From: Candidatus Saccharimonadota bacterium
Lineage (GTDB): Bacteria > Patescibacteriota > Saccharimonadia > Saccharimonadales > Saccharimonadaceae
Assembly: GCA_017430725.1 (NCBI GenBank)
Contig: JAFRMK010000010.1
Coordinates: 1 to 64,000 of the forward strand
Reading direction: 5' to 3'
Length of the DNA: 64,000 nucleotides
This document shows, in pieces, positions 1 through 8,275 of the stretch. Under the pieces are notes generated by a model, which saw only the letters and a program-made list of their open reading frames with translations, had not been told where the DNA came from and made no database searches. The translations under genes were made by a program, and so were the position numbers. Position 1 is the first letter of the stretch. Every line of letters begins with the position of its first letter.

Positions 1-54
1 AACCTGCGAATGACGGGACCAAAACCCGTTGCCTTACCGCTTGGCGACGGCCCA
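1..54 (-). tRNA. tRNA-Gln (TTG), 3' part outside window
   Basis: Read on the minus strand, this is the 5' part of a tRNA: acceptor strand TGGGCCG, a D-arm, then an anticodon stem-loop ACGGG / TTTTGGT / CCCGT whose anticodon TTG reads CAA (Gln). The T-arm begins at the window edge; the rest of the T-arm and the 3' acceptor strand lie before base 1. U1 at the acceptor end is common in tRNA-Gln. A matching promoter lies at 66-94. Confidence 0.9.
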
Positions 55-65
55 ATCCAGGGCTA

Positions 66-94
66 ATTCTAACACATTCTGCGCCATCTGTCGA
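66..94 (-). promoter_or_regulatory. Promoter of tRNA-Gln
   Basis: On the minus strand a -35-like TCGACA (89-94) and a -10 TAGAAT (66-71) are separated by exactly 17 nt. The -10 ends 11 nt before the tRNA 5' end at 54. Confidence 0.6.
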
Positions 95-105
95 CGTCAA
101 GCAAA

Positions 106-204
106 TCACTCTGCGCAAGCATACAATTCTTCTGAATCGTCTTCGTCTGCTTCCGCCGCCTCGAGCTCTTCAAGCGCCGCCGCGTCTTCGTCTATTTCAC
201 TCAT
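106..204 (-). CDS. 32-residue acidic microprotein (hypothetical)
   Basis: A short open frame, ATG at 204 to TGA at 106, encodes 32 residues of which about half are Asp or Glu, with one Cys near the C-terminus. No family is recognised. The reason to call it is its promoter: an extended -10 (TGTTATGAT, 211-219) ends exactly 6 nt before the ATG, the spacing seen for many certain genes in this window. It lies between tRNA-Gln and the divergent ABC exporter operon, with only 32 bp between the two start codons. It could instead be the 5' end of a transcript that simply leads into the tRNA. Confidence 0.45.
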   Translation of the reverse strand: MSEIDEDAAALEELEAAEADEDDSEELYACAE

Positions 205-210
205 ACTTTC

Positions 211-230
211 ATCATAACACTTGCTATAAT
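211..230. promoter_or_regulatory. Divergent, nearly touching -10 elements
   Basis: The minus-strand -10 TATGAT (211-216) and the plus-strand -10 TATAAT (225-230) are 8 bp apart. Both carry an upstream TG (extended -10) and both end 6 nt from their ATG (204 and 237). Confidence 0.6.
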
Positions 231-236
231 AGTTTC

Positions 237-1025
237 ATGTCAAATCACGTCATTCTCAGCACGCACGGCCTGCGCAAAAGCTACGGCAAGCGCGACAATC
301 GCTTTGAGGCCCTACGCGGCATCAATATCTCAATCAAACAGGGCGAAACAGTCGCCATCGTTGGCAAATCCGGCTCCGGCAAGTCGACCCTCATGCACTT
401 GCTTGCATTGCTCGACAAACCCACCAAGGGCATCATTGAGCTAGACGGCGCCGACACCAGCAAGTTGCGCCAAGGCCAGCTCAACCGCCTTCGCAACAAA
501 AAATTCGGCTTTGTTTTTCAGTCCTTTTTCATGAACGCCAACGACAGCGTCCTCAATAACGTCATTCTGCCACTCAAAATCGCCGGGCTGCGCTCACATC
601 GCCGCCGCCGCCAAGCCATGCACGCTTTGAAGACCGTCGGCCTCGAAAGCAAGGCCAAAAACAAGGCCAATGATTTGTCTGGCGGACAAAAACAGCGCGT
701 CTGCATCGCTCGCGCCATTGTCAACGAACCGGAAATCATCTTCGCCGACGAGCCAACCGGTAATCTCGATTCCGTCACCGGTGGCAAAATCGAAGACTTG
801 CTGTTCGAACTCAATCGCAAACAGGGCATCACGCTCATTATCGTCACGCACGACGCCGAACTAGCAAAAAAATGCGACCGCCAAATCAGACTGGTCGACG
901 GACGCGTTGCCGACGAAAGCACAAACCCCAAACGCCGTACCCCCAAACCGACCAGCTATTTCACGCACGACACCGGCGATACTGATGCCGACGGCATACT
1001 TAATACCGACAAGGAGGAAGCCTAA
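237..1025 (+). CDS. ABC transporter ATP-binding protein, MacB/LolD type
   Basis: ATPase subunit of a MacB/LolD-like exporter, acting on the cytoplasmic face with the permease encoded next. Visible motifs are Walker A GKSGSGKST (about residues 43-51), the signature LSGGQKQR, Walker B IIFADEP and the switch His in VTHD. The 262 residues include a charged tail of about 35 residues after the ATPase core. The start at 237 is fixed by the extended -10 TGCTATAAT ending 6 nt upstream; there is no Shine-Dalgarno site. The stop codon shares one base with the permease ATG at 1025, so the two are co-translated. The substrate is unknown. Family assignment is firm; the transport direction (export) is inferred from the MacB-like partner. 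Confidence 0.93.
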   Translation: MSNHVILSTHGLRKSYGKRDNRFEALRGINISIKQGETVAIVGKSGSGKSTLMHLLALLDKPTKGIIELDGADTSKLRQGQLNRLRNKKFGFVFQSFFMNANDSVLNNVILPLKIAGLRSHRRRRQAMHALKTVGLESKAKNKANDLSGGQKQRVCIARAIVNEPEIIFADEPTGNLDSVTGGKIEDLLFELNRKQGITLIIVTHDAELAKKCDRQIRLVDGRVADESTNPKRRTPKPTSYFTHDTGDTDADGILNTDKEEA

Positions 1026-2329
1026 TGAAGCTCATTGATATCATCAAAGACGCCAACCGCAATCTTTTACGCAATAAACTGCGCAGCTTCCTGACAATTC
1101 TCGCTATCTTCATCGGCTCATTCTCCATCATTTCGACTTCCGCCATCCAGGCAGGCGTCAACGACTTCATCGATGGGCAAGTCAATAGCTACGGCGGCGA
1201 AGGCTATCTCGCCATCGCCTCAAAAGATTCCTTCGAAGCAATCGAAAACCTCCAGAACGCCAGTGATGGCCCGCTCGAATATAATCCCGACAAAATCCAG
1301 ACTGGCGCCACCGCCATCGAGCCGGCCACCATCGCCAAACTCAAAGATATCGCCGGCATCGACCCCGACAGCGTACAAGAACAAAAAACCATCAGCGTCG
1401 ATTACATCACCAGCGCACAAACCGACAAAAAATATATCCTCAGCGCCGAGGCACTCCCGCCGGGGCATATCAAAGTCGACACCGTCGCCGGCACCACCCC
1501 CGACCTTAACAACCGCGACGAATACCAAATCCTGCTACCCGAAGACTATGTATCGGCACTCGGTTACGATGATGCTGCTGCCATCATTGGCCAAACCGTC
1601 ACACTAGGTGTCGTTGACCAATATCGTCACGAAACAAAAAAATTTACACCAAAAGTTGTCGGCGTTATCGCTCCCGGCGTCGTTTCGCTCGGTTATGCCT
1701 ACACAAACACATTTCTCGCCGACGACATCTATGCCGAAAACAGCAAATACTACCCCGCAGAGCTCAAAGAACAGGTTTTCGCCCTCACCGCCAGTTACGA
1801 CTACCAAAACTATGACATCGCCACAATCAAGGACGAACTTGAAGAAATTGGCCTCAGCGCCATGACCGTCGAAGACATTATTGGCCAAATCAAGAGCTTC
1901 TTCGATGTTATCCTCGGCGTCTTCAAGATTTTCGGCTTCATCGCCTTGCTTGCGGCCGGCATCGGTATCGTCAACACTCTCTTCATGTCCGTACAGGAGC
2001 GCACTCGCGAAATCGGACTCGACAAGGCGCTCGGCATGTCGTCGCGCCACGTCTTTCTCGGCTTCACGCTCGAGGCCATTTCGCTGGGCTTTTGGGGTTC
2101 ACTTTTCGGTATCGCCGTCTCAATGACCATCGGCCACCTCGCCAACACAGCGTTTCACGCCGAGAATGGCCTCCTCGCCGCTTTTCCCACCTTTAATTTA
2201 GCAACTTATACCATTCATGATATAATAAATGTGGTTATTCTGATCATCTTCATTGCCTTTATTGCCGGCACTCTACCGGCCCGCCAGGCATCACGCAAAA
2301 ACCCAATTGACGCCCTGCGCTACGAATAG
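1025..2329 (+). CDS. ABC transporter permease, MacB/FtsX family
   Basis: Membrane subunit partnering the preceding ATPase. There is one N-terminal membrane segment (about residues 20-42), a long extracytoplasmic MacB-type periplasmic core domain (about 45-285), then three C-terminal membrane helices containing the FtsX-type stretch around IGIVNTLFMSVQERTREIG. The 434 residues are normal for the family. No MacA-like adaptor is encoded nearby, as expected for an organism without an outer membrane, so a simple two-gene exporter for peptides or lipids is plausible. The gene begins inside the ATPase stop codon and ends one base before the next ATG, so three genes (ATPase, permease, RNA methyltransferase) form one operon. 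Confidence 0.92.
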   Translation: MKLIDIIKDANRNLLRNKLRSFLTILAIFIGSFSIISTSAIQAGVNDFIDGQVNSYGGEGYLAIASKDSFEAIENLQNASDGPLEYNPDKIQTGATAIEPATIAKLKDIAGIDPDSVQEQKTISVDYITSAQTDKKYILSAEALPPGHIKVDTVAGTTPDLNNRDEYQILLPEDYVSALGYDDAAAIIGQTVTLGVVDQYRHETKKFTPKVVGVIAPGVVSLGYAYTNTFLADDIYAENSKYYPAELKEQVFALTASYDYQNYDIATIKDELEEIGLSAMTVEDIIGQIKSFFDVILGVFKIFGFIALLAAGIGIVNTLFMSVQERTREIGLDKALGMSSRHVFLGFTLEAISLGFWGSLFGIAVSMTIGHLANTAFHAENGLLAAFPTFNLATYTIHDIINVVILIIFIAFIAGTLPARQASRKNPIDALRYE

Positions 2330-2330
2330 T

Positions 2331-3485
2331 ATGGAAACCGCCCAAATCGAAAAACTGGTACCGGGCGGGCAGGGCATCGCCACGCTCGCCTACGGCAAAA
2401 AAGCGTTCATCTGGAACGCCTTGCCTGGCGAAACCGTCGACTTTACTATCACTAAGCAAAAATCCAGCTATTGCGAAGGCGTTGCGACGCGCATCATTCA
2501 TGCCAGCTCGGCGCGCATTTCACCGCGCGACGATTGCTATCTTGCGACCAGCCCTTGGCAAATCATCGACTATGCCGAAGAGCTTCGCCAGAAACAACAG
2601 CTCGTGTCTGCCTGTTTCGAGCAGCACCAACTTCAACTCGAAGTTCTACCGACCATCACTGACGGCCAAGACTTCTTTTACCGCAACAAAATGGAGTATT
2701 CGCTCTATTGGAACAACGACGATTCAAAAATATATCCAGCTTTCCATCAACGCGGCACGCATCGCAAAATCCCCATCGCCCAAAGCTCCATCGAGCGCCC
2801 CGAAATTTTCGCGGCGGCCTCCCGGCTTATTGTCGAACTGAATGCCCGCCACGCCGCGGCGCGCGACTACCAATCCATCCTCGTCCGCTGCGACCAGCAC
2901 GGCAACACCAGCACAGCGCTTTTTGAAAACCACAAAGCGCACCCCGTCATGCAAAAACTCCACGACCAACTGCTTGGCCATCAATACAGCTATTCACCCA
3001 ACGGCTTTTTCCAAATCAACCTGCCGGTCTACGAACTGGCGCTCCAGGCTATCGCCGAGCGACTCACCGGACAAGCCGTCATCGACCTTTATGCCGGCGT
3101 CGGCAGCATCGGCCTGTCCGTCGCTCGCGACAAACGCCTGACTATGGTTGAAGTAAACGCCGCCGCCTTCGCCGAAATGCAAGCCAATGCCGCCGGCAGC
3201 CAGGCCGAGTGCATTCTCGCCAAATCCGAAGACGTCACCGCACACATCTCTGCCAACCATAGCGTCATTCTTGACCCACCTCGCGCCGGCTGCGACAACA
3301 AGCTTATTGATGCCCTCAACCAAATCCAACCAGCTCAAATTATCTACCTTTCCTGCAATCCCATCACGCAGGCCCGCGACCTCAGCCTTCTGCGCGAGCA
3401 TTATCACATTTCGGCGCTACAACCATTCAATTTCTTCCCTCGCACGCCCCACATCGAAAATCTCGCCGTTCTCGAACGCCGTTAA
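2331..3485 (+). CDS. RNA uracil-C5 methyltransferase, TrmA/RlmD family
   Basis: S-adenosylmethionine-dependent enzyme making 5-methyluridine in rRNA or tRNA. An N-terminal TRAM-like domain (about residues 1-60) is followed by the class I methyltransferase fold: DLYAGVGSIGL binds SAM, ILDPPRAG is motif IV, SCNP carries the catalytic Cys, and the C-terminal HIEN holds the general-base Glu. The four-Cys iron-sulfur cluster of classical RlmD is not evident (a single Cys in that region), which resembles other cluster-free family members. The start at 2331 is one base after the permease stop; an upstream in-frame start would overlap the permease by 26 codons and is unlikely. Whether the target is 23S rRNA or tRNA cannot be told from sequence. 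Confidence 0.88.
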   Translation: METAQIEKLVPGGQGIATLAYGKKAFIWNALPGETVDFTITKQKSSYCEGVATRIIHASSARISPRDDCYLATSPWQIIDYAEELRQKQQLVSACFEQHQLQLEVLPTITDGQDFFYRNKMEYSLYWNNDDSKIYPAFHQRGTHRKIPIAQSSIERPEIFAAASRLIVELNARHAAARDYQSILVRCDQHGNTSTALFENHKAHPVMQKLHDQLLGHQYSYSPNGFFQINLPVYELALQAIAERLTGQAVIDLYAGVGSIGLSVARDKRLTMVEVNAAAFAEMQANAAGSQAECILAKSEDVTAHISANHSVILDPPRAGCDNKLIDALNQIQPAQIIYLSCNPITQARDLSLLREHYHISALQPFNFFPRTPHIENLAVLERR

Positions 3486-3492
3486 TTGCTTA

Positions 3493-3501
3493 TGTTAAAA
3501 T
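3493..3501 (+). promoter_or_regulatory. Extended -10 of gpsA
   Basis: TGTTAAAAT ends 6 nt before ATG 3508; predicted leaderless start. Confidence 0.6.
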
Positions 3502-3507
3502 ACAGAC

Positions 3508-4287
3508 ATGCAAATCGCCATACTCGGCGCGGGTGCTTTTGGCCAAGCGCTCGCTAAAATCTTACGAGACAACCATCACGCCAGCACTTTTTATGACCCG
3601 CTACTTTTCCCCGAAATCAGCCTCGACCAAGCCTGCCGTAGAGCCGAAGCCGTCATCATCGCCATCCCCACAGAAGCCATTACGAGTTTTCTGGCCATTT
3701 ATCCTCCCAAACTCAAACAACTTCCAACCATCCTCACCAGCAAAGGACTCTTTTCGCTCGAACTATTCAAGGAATTCCCCAATTTCTCAATCGTCTCCGG
3801 ACCAGCCTTTGCCGACGAAATATTAGCCGGCCACGGCGCAACGATGACCGCGTCGAGCCAATTCTGCGCCAAATTACTACACAACCAACAAATTGACATC
3901 GAATTATCCGACGACGCACTGGGCATCACTATTTGCGGCGCACTTAAAAACATCTACGCCATCGGCGCCGGCTACCGCGCTGAAGCACCCGACGAACTCG
4001 CCAAATATATCCAGTCCGCCCACCAAGAAACCAAAGATTACCTCGCTCGTCACGGCGCTCAAGCCGCCACCGCCGAATTATCCTGCGGACTGGGCGACCT
4101 CATCCTAACCTGCACAAATCGCACTTCGCGCAATTTCCGCGCCGGCCAACTGCTGCGCAAAGGGCAGAGCAAGCGCACAATCCTCCGCAAGCTCCAAACC
4201 GTCGAGGGAATCAGTGCCGCCACGCGCGCCGACCGCAAAGGCTATCCGCTCATTTCGGAAATCTACCAACTGGTCAACCAAAAATAA
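3508..4287 (+). CDS. gpsA: Glycerol-3-phosphate dehydrogenase (NAD(P)+)
   Basis: Reduces dihydroxyacetone phosphate to sn-glycerol-3-phosphate for phospholipid synthesis. An N-terminal Rossmann motif GAGAFG (residues 7-12) is followed by TSKGL, GPAFADE, the catalytic-Lys segment CGALKNIYAIGAG and the C-terminal GLGDLILTCT with the nearby SRN. At 259 residues it is clearly shorter than the usual 320-340, mostly by trimmed loops in the nucleotide-binding half; the catalytic set is intact. It makes the link from glycolytic triose phosphate (the aldolase gene is at 12.8-14.6 kb) to lipid head groups. It has its own leaderless-type promoter although it lies only 22 bp after the methyltransferase. 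Confidence 0.9.
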   Translation: MQIAILGAGAFGQALAKILRDNHHASTFYDPLLFPEISLDQACRRAEAVIIAIPTEAITSFLAIYPPKLKQLPTILTSKGLFSLELFKEFPNFSIVSGPAFADEILAGHGATMTASSQFCAKLLHNQQIDIELSDDALGITICGALKNIYAIGAGYRAEAPDELAKYIQSAHQETKDYLARHGAQAATAELSCGLGDLILTCTNRTSRNFRAGQLLRKGQSKRTILRKLQTVEGISAATRADRKGYPLISEIYQLVNQK

Positions 4288-4294
4288 TATCCTA

Positions 4295-4300
4295 TATAAT
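4295..4300 (+). promoter_or_regulatory. -10 of helicase-nuclease gene
   Basis: TATAAT ends 6 nt before ATG 4307; predicted leaderless start. Confidence 0.6.
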
Positions 4301-4306
4301 AGAGGC

Positions 4307-7300
4307 ATGGATTTTGAACAAGCCTATGCCAAACTCAATGATGCTCAACGCAACGCCGTCGACCACATCGACGGACCACTCTTAGTCATCGCCGGCCCCG
4401 GCACCGGCAAAACACAACTATTGTCGGTCCGCGTCGCCAACATTCTGCGCCAAAGCGACGTCAACCCTGAAAACATCCTTTGTCTCACTTTCACCGAAAC
4501 TGGCGCCAGCAATATGCGCCAACGCTTAATTAATTTCATCGGCCCCGAAGCCTACAAGGTCCAAATTCAGACCTACCACGCTTTTGGTTCATACATTCTC
4601 CAAGAACACCGCCCCGACCTGCGCAACGCCATTGATGAACTAGACCAATTCACTATTATTCGCGACATCCAATCGCAGCTTGAACCCAACGACATCTTAC
4701 GTCACGGCTATTTGACCGGAAATATCCGCCAGACTATCTCCGACCTCAAATCTGCCACGCTTACCCCCCAGGACTTGCGTACCATCGCCCAGCACAATCG
4801 CCAAAGCCAAACCGCCATCCTTCAAGACATTCGCCCCCTCATCGAGGATATTTTTGGCGAAAAGTATAACAAAAAACACAGTCCCGCCAAATACGAGAAT
4901 CTGCTCGAACATCTCAAGGTTTTCGTTGATGCGCAGCCCCAACCGATTCTCCCCAAAGTCGAACCGCTTGCACACATCTACTATCGCACGCTGGCCGAAA
5001 TTCTGCTCGGCGAAACCGATGCACCGAGTCCCGCCAAAAAACTACGCGATTGGCGCAACAAACATTTTCGCAAAGATGCTAACAATCATTGGGTTTTCAA
5101 CGTGCTACCGATTCTGCGCATCGAAAGTCTTGCCAACATCATGGAAAAATACCAAACCGCACTCACCTCGACCGGTCTTTTCGACTACGACGACATGATT
5201 CTTACTGCCATCGACCTGTTACAAAATGACGCCGAAGCACGCTTTAACGCCCAAGAACGCTTCCAATACATCTTGCTCGACGAGTTTCAGGATACCAATG
5301 ATGCCCAAGCCAAACTGGTTGCTTTGCTAACCGATAACCCCAGCAATGAGGGGAAGCCAAACATAATGGCGGTCGGCGACGACGATCAGGCAATCTATGG
5401 CTTCCAAGGCGCCAATACTTCAAATTTCTTCGATTTTGACAACAGGTATCACCCAGAGCATATTTTTCTCACAAAGAACTATCGCTCCAGCGCCGCCATC
5501 CTCGACCTCGCACACAATGTCATCGAGCAGGGCATTGACCGATTCTGTAAAGCTCCAAACGTCGACATCGACAAAACCATCACTGCCGAAAACCCACCCG
5601 CAGATACCAATATTGAACTGCGCGAATTCAAGTCCTATCAAGCCGAATACGCCTTTGTCGCGCAGCAAGTCGCTTCGCTTCTCGCCAGTGGAGTCAGCGG
5701 CGACAAAATATCTATCATTGCGCCCAAACACAAATACCTTATGTCCATTTTGCCATTCTTGCATCAAGCCAACATCAAGGTATCCTACGTCAAGCGCGAA
5801 AACATCCTTGACGAAGCCCAAATCCAAGATCTGCTCGCCGCCTGCGAACTGGTACTCGCGCTCGCTAAAAGCCCCAAAAACGCCGACCCGTTTTGGTTCC
5901 AAGTATTATCGCTCCCGTGCTGGAAACTCAGCACCGCTGAGATAATTGACGTTCTTCAGCGCGCCAAGACCGCTCGCCATAGCGTCATCGAAGAGCTGCT
6001 ATCCGATGAAGCCTCGCCCACCGCACCAATCGCCCAATTCTTCAGCGAACTGTCCGCCAAAGCGCACAATTTTTCCGCTGAATATCACATCGCCACACTC
6101 AGCAACAAACTCTTCCCGGACACTGACAACTATAACTATTTCAGCAACCTAAACACCCTGCGCGACCTTTTGCTCAGCAAAGACGCTCGGCGCAGCCAAA
6201 AACTCCGCCTTGCCGAATTCGTCGACACGCTTCGCGCCTATCAGGCGGCCGAAATTGAAATCCTCAATAAATCCCCCTATCATGAAGCCGATGACGCCGT
6301 GGTATTGCAGACCGTCCACTCCGCCAAAGGCCTCGAATATGAACATGTTTTTCTCATTGCCACTGATAACAAAAACTGGAGCGACGCCAGCGGCAACCGC
6401 GACCAAATTACGCTACCGGCCAATCTCGAACACGTCCGTCATGTCGGCGACAGCCTCGACGAAAAACTACGCGTATTCTTTGTCGCCATCACGCGCGCAA
6501 AAGCGAAACTCACTATGACATATAGTCTATCGGATTTCGCCGGTCACACCGCCACACGCCTCAAATTCCTTGACATTCGCGAAACTCCCGACGGCAACTC
6601 CGTCAGCCAAATCCTACCCAACCACTTTGCTCAAATCATTGTTGACGATTCGGCGGCACCGGCAATCGACGCCATTGCTCCCGCCAATTGGTTTGACAAC
6701 TATCTGCCAGACGACGACGTCAGGCGCAACCTGCTGTCACCAAAAGTCGAACATTTCCGTCTCTCGCCAACTCAGTTGAATTGTTTCATTGACCTAAAAT
6801 ATGCCGGTCCAGAGGAATTCATCAAACGCTACATCATCAATGTACCGAGCGACAGCTCCGCCTCGCTCGACTACGGCAACTTTGTGCATGAAATCATGGA
6901 CGAAATCAACAAAGAACAAATCGACAACACCGAAGCCATGGCGCGCTTCCATCAGCTTGTTGACGACGCCGACATCGAGACTGAAGAGAAGACCAAGCTG
7001 CACGAACGCGGCGACGCCCAGCTCAAACAATTCCTCGCCGAACGCGGCGACCAACTCCGCAAAACCCATGCCGACTCCGAACGCAGCTTCTTTTCAGAAA
7101 ACATCGTGCTTGACGGCGTTCCGCTCACCGGCAAAATCGACCGCATCGAAATTGATGATGCCCACAAGACCATCATCGTTTCGGATTTTAAGACCGGCCA
7201 CACGCGCGAACAGTGGCGAACCGACAATTCAACTTTCGGCTACAAAATCCAACTATATTTCTATAAGTTTCTCATTGAAAACTGCCGAGAGTATCGCAAC

Positions 7301-7531
7301 TACAAAGTTACCCAAGGCCGCATCGACTGGATTGCGCCCAACGACTTCGGCGAAACCGTATCCTTAGTGCTCAATTTCAATTCAAAAGAAGCCGCGCAAA
7401 TCAAAAAACTCATCTCTGTCGTCTATCACCACATCAAAACGCTCGACTTCCCAGACATCGAAGCCATCATGAAAAAATCCAACCCCACCAAAGCCTTCTT
7501 TGACCAACTTGTCGCAGACGAAGAAACATGA
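4307..7531 (+). CDS. UvrD/PcrA-family helicase fused to RecB-like nuclease
   Basis: A 1074-residue superfamily 1A 3'-5' DNA helicase with a C-terminal PD-(D/E)XK nuclease, comparable in plan to AddA/AdnA-type end-processing enzymes. Helicase motifs in order: Walker A GPGTGKT, motif II LLDEFQDTN, motif III VGDDDQAIYGFQG, motif IV KNYRS, motif V QTVHSAKGLEYEHVF and motif VI FVAITRAK. The nuclease part carries GKIDRIE (about residue 942), SDFKTG (about 959) and a downstream QLYFY, matching the RecB-type active site. The start 4307 is set by the TATAAT box 6 nt upstream; a longer in-frame start would overlap gpsA. No AddB-like partner is seen nearby. The likely role is double-strand-break end processing or repair-fork handling. 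Confidence 0.9.
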   Translation: MDFEQAYAKLNDAQRNAVDHIDGPLLVIAGPGTGKTQLLSVRVANILRQSDVNPENILCLTFTETGASNMRQRLINFIGPEAYKVQIQTYHAFGSYILQEHRPDLRNAIDELDQFTIIRDIQSQLEPNDILRHGYLTGNIRQTISDLKSATLTPQDLRTIAQHNRQSQTAILQDIRPLIEDIFGEKYNKKHSPAKYENLLEHLKVFVDAQPQPILPKVEPLAHIYYRTLAEILLGETDAPSPAKKLRDWRNKHFRKDANNHWVFNVLPILRIESLANIMEKYQTALTSTGLFDYDDMILTAIDLLQNDAEARFNAQERFQYILLDEFQDTNDAQAKLVALLTDNPSNEGKPNIMAVGDDDQAIYGFQGANTSNFFDFDNRYHPEHIFLTKNYRSSAAILDLAHNVIEQGIDRFCKAPNVDIDKTITAENPPADTNIELREFKSYQAEYAFVAQQVASLLASGVSGDKISIIAPKHKYLMSILPFLHQANIKVSYVKRENILDEAQIQDLLAACELVLALAKSPKNADPFWFQVLSLPCWKLSTAEIIDVLQRAKTARHSVIEELLSDEASPTAPIAQFFSELSAKAHNFSAEYHIATLSNKLFPDTDNYNYFSNLNTLRDLLLSKDARRSQKLRLAEFVDTLRAYQAAEIEILNKSPYHEADDAVVLQTVHSAKGLEYEHVFLIATDNKNWSDASGNRDQITLPANLEHVRHVGDSLDEKLRVFFVAITRAKAKLTMTYSLSDFAGHTATRLKFLDIRETPDGNSVSQILPNHFAQIIVDDSAAPAIDAIAPANWFDNYLPDDDVRRNLLSPKVEHFRLSPTQLNCFIDLKYAGPEEFIKRYIINVPSDSSASLDYGNFVHEIMDEINKEQIDNTEAMARFHQLVDDADIETEEKTKLHERGDAQLKQFLAERGDQLRKTHADSERSFFSENIVLDGVPLTGKIDRIEIDDAHKTIIVSDFKTGHTREQWRTDNSTFGYKIQLYFYKFLIENCREYRNYKVTQGRIDWIAPNDFGETVSLVLNFNSKEAAQIKKLISVVYHHIKTLDFPDIEAIMKKSNPTKAFFDQLVADEET

Positions 7532-7537
7532 TATAGT
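7509..7537 (+). promoter_or_regulatory. Promoter of zinc-finger microprotein
   Basis: TTGTCG (7509-7514), 17 nt, TATAGT (7532-7537), partly inside the 3' end of the helicase gene. Predicted leader of about 45 nt. Confidence 0.5.
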
Positions 7538-7588
7538 ATTAACGTGTCTTTTGCATAAACCAAGTACCTTTTGAAGGGAGGTGAGGCG

Positions 7589-7789
7589 ATGGCGTGGTAT
7601 CCCTGCCCAGTTTGCGGCAAACCATGCGTCGACCCACGCGAAGCCGCAAGGCACTGCGCAAATGCCCCTGGCCATTATGCCAGAATCGGCACGCGCGAGT
7701 GTCCAGACTGCCGTGGCAGTGGGAAAAAGTACTCTTTTCTTGGCGGAGAAGTAGCTTGTCCACGCTGTGGCGGAAGTGGCGTAATTTAG
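7589..7789 (+). CDS. DnaJ-type zinc-finger microprotein
   Basis: A 66-residue protein built almost entirely of cysteine motifs: an N-terminal CPVCGKPC with nearby Cys/His, then two DnaJ-like CxxCxGxG units, CPDCRGSG and CPRCGGSG, at the C-terminus. Such units bind zinc in DnaJ and in small DnaJ-like zinc-finger proteins that handle proteins or RNA; here there is no J-domain. The ATG at 7589 is chosen because a very strong Shine-Dalgarno GGGAGGTGAG (7577-7586) precedes it. The gene is monocistronic, flanked by its own promoter and by hairpins at 7794 and 7830, and looks strongly expressed. Function unknown. Confidence 0.75.
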   Translation: MAWYPCPVCGKPCVDPREAARHCANAPGHYARIGTRECPDCRGSGKKYSFLGGEVACPRCGGSGVI

Positions 7790-7793
7790 GGCA

Positions 7794-7818
7794 AAACGGT
7801 TTCTTCGGCCGTTTGTTA
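7794..7818 (+). terminator. Weak hairpin after zinc-finger gene
   Basis: AAACGG (7794-7799) pairs with CCGTTT (7809-7814), followed by TGTTAT. Short stem and poor U-tract. Confidence 0.4.
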
Positions 7819-7829
7819 TCCTCTTCGTG

Positions 7830-7870
7830 GCCCGCTCAATGTGTCGCAAGACACCAAGAGCGGGCTTTTT
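7830..7870 (+). terminator. Intrinsic terminator with GNRA-capped hairpin
   Basis: GCCCGCTC (7830-7837) pairs with GAGCGGGC (7858-7865), followed by five T. Inside, GTGTC / GACAC form a second helix capped by the tetraloop GCAA. Confidence 0.85.
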
Positions 7871-7987
7871 CATGCTATAATATTCTTATCTGGTCACGCT
7901 TCGGCCCCTGACCTTGATTCATAAAAACCGACGCCAATATTGCGTCATTCTACTATTTATCAAACTACGCGCAATAAAGGATTTTTT

Positions 7988-8275
7988 ATGAATCAAAACA
8001 CTCTTCCGGAAAATCACCACCTGCACCAACCGATTGCCGTCGACGCAAGCTTTTCGCGGCAATTTCTTGGACACTGTCGCCCTTTGGCTTTTCGCACCGC
8101 GACCGGCAGAGAAGTGCAAATCAGCGAAATCGGCCTCATCCACCCCAAATACGATGGACTGAAAACCATCTTCGCCTTTGACGTCACGGACGGCTCCGCC
8201 GACTATCGCATTTGTCTCGACACCGACAGCCTAAACTGGTTCTTAGAATTCGAAGGGGACCGCTATGAAGCTTGA
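7988..8275 (+). CDS. Hypothetical protein, coupled to dinB
   Basis: A 95-residue protein of no recognised family: a hydrophilic N-terminus rich in His, Asn and Gln, then a segment that looks like a small beta-rich domain. ATG 7988 is preferred because AAAGGA stands 7 nt upstream; the frame stays open for 16 codons before that. The end of the gene overlaps the Y-family polymerase start by 11 bp, so translation is coupled and a role with that polymerase is an inference from position only. Confidence 0.6.
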   Translation: MNQNTLPENHHLHQPIAVDASFSRQFLGHCRPLAFRTATGREVQISEIGLIHPKYDGLKTIFAFDVTDGSADYRICLDTDSLNWFLEFEGDRYEA

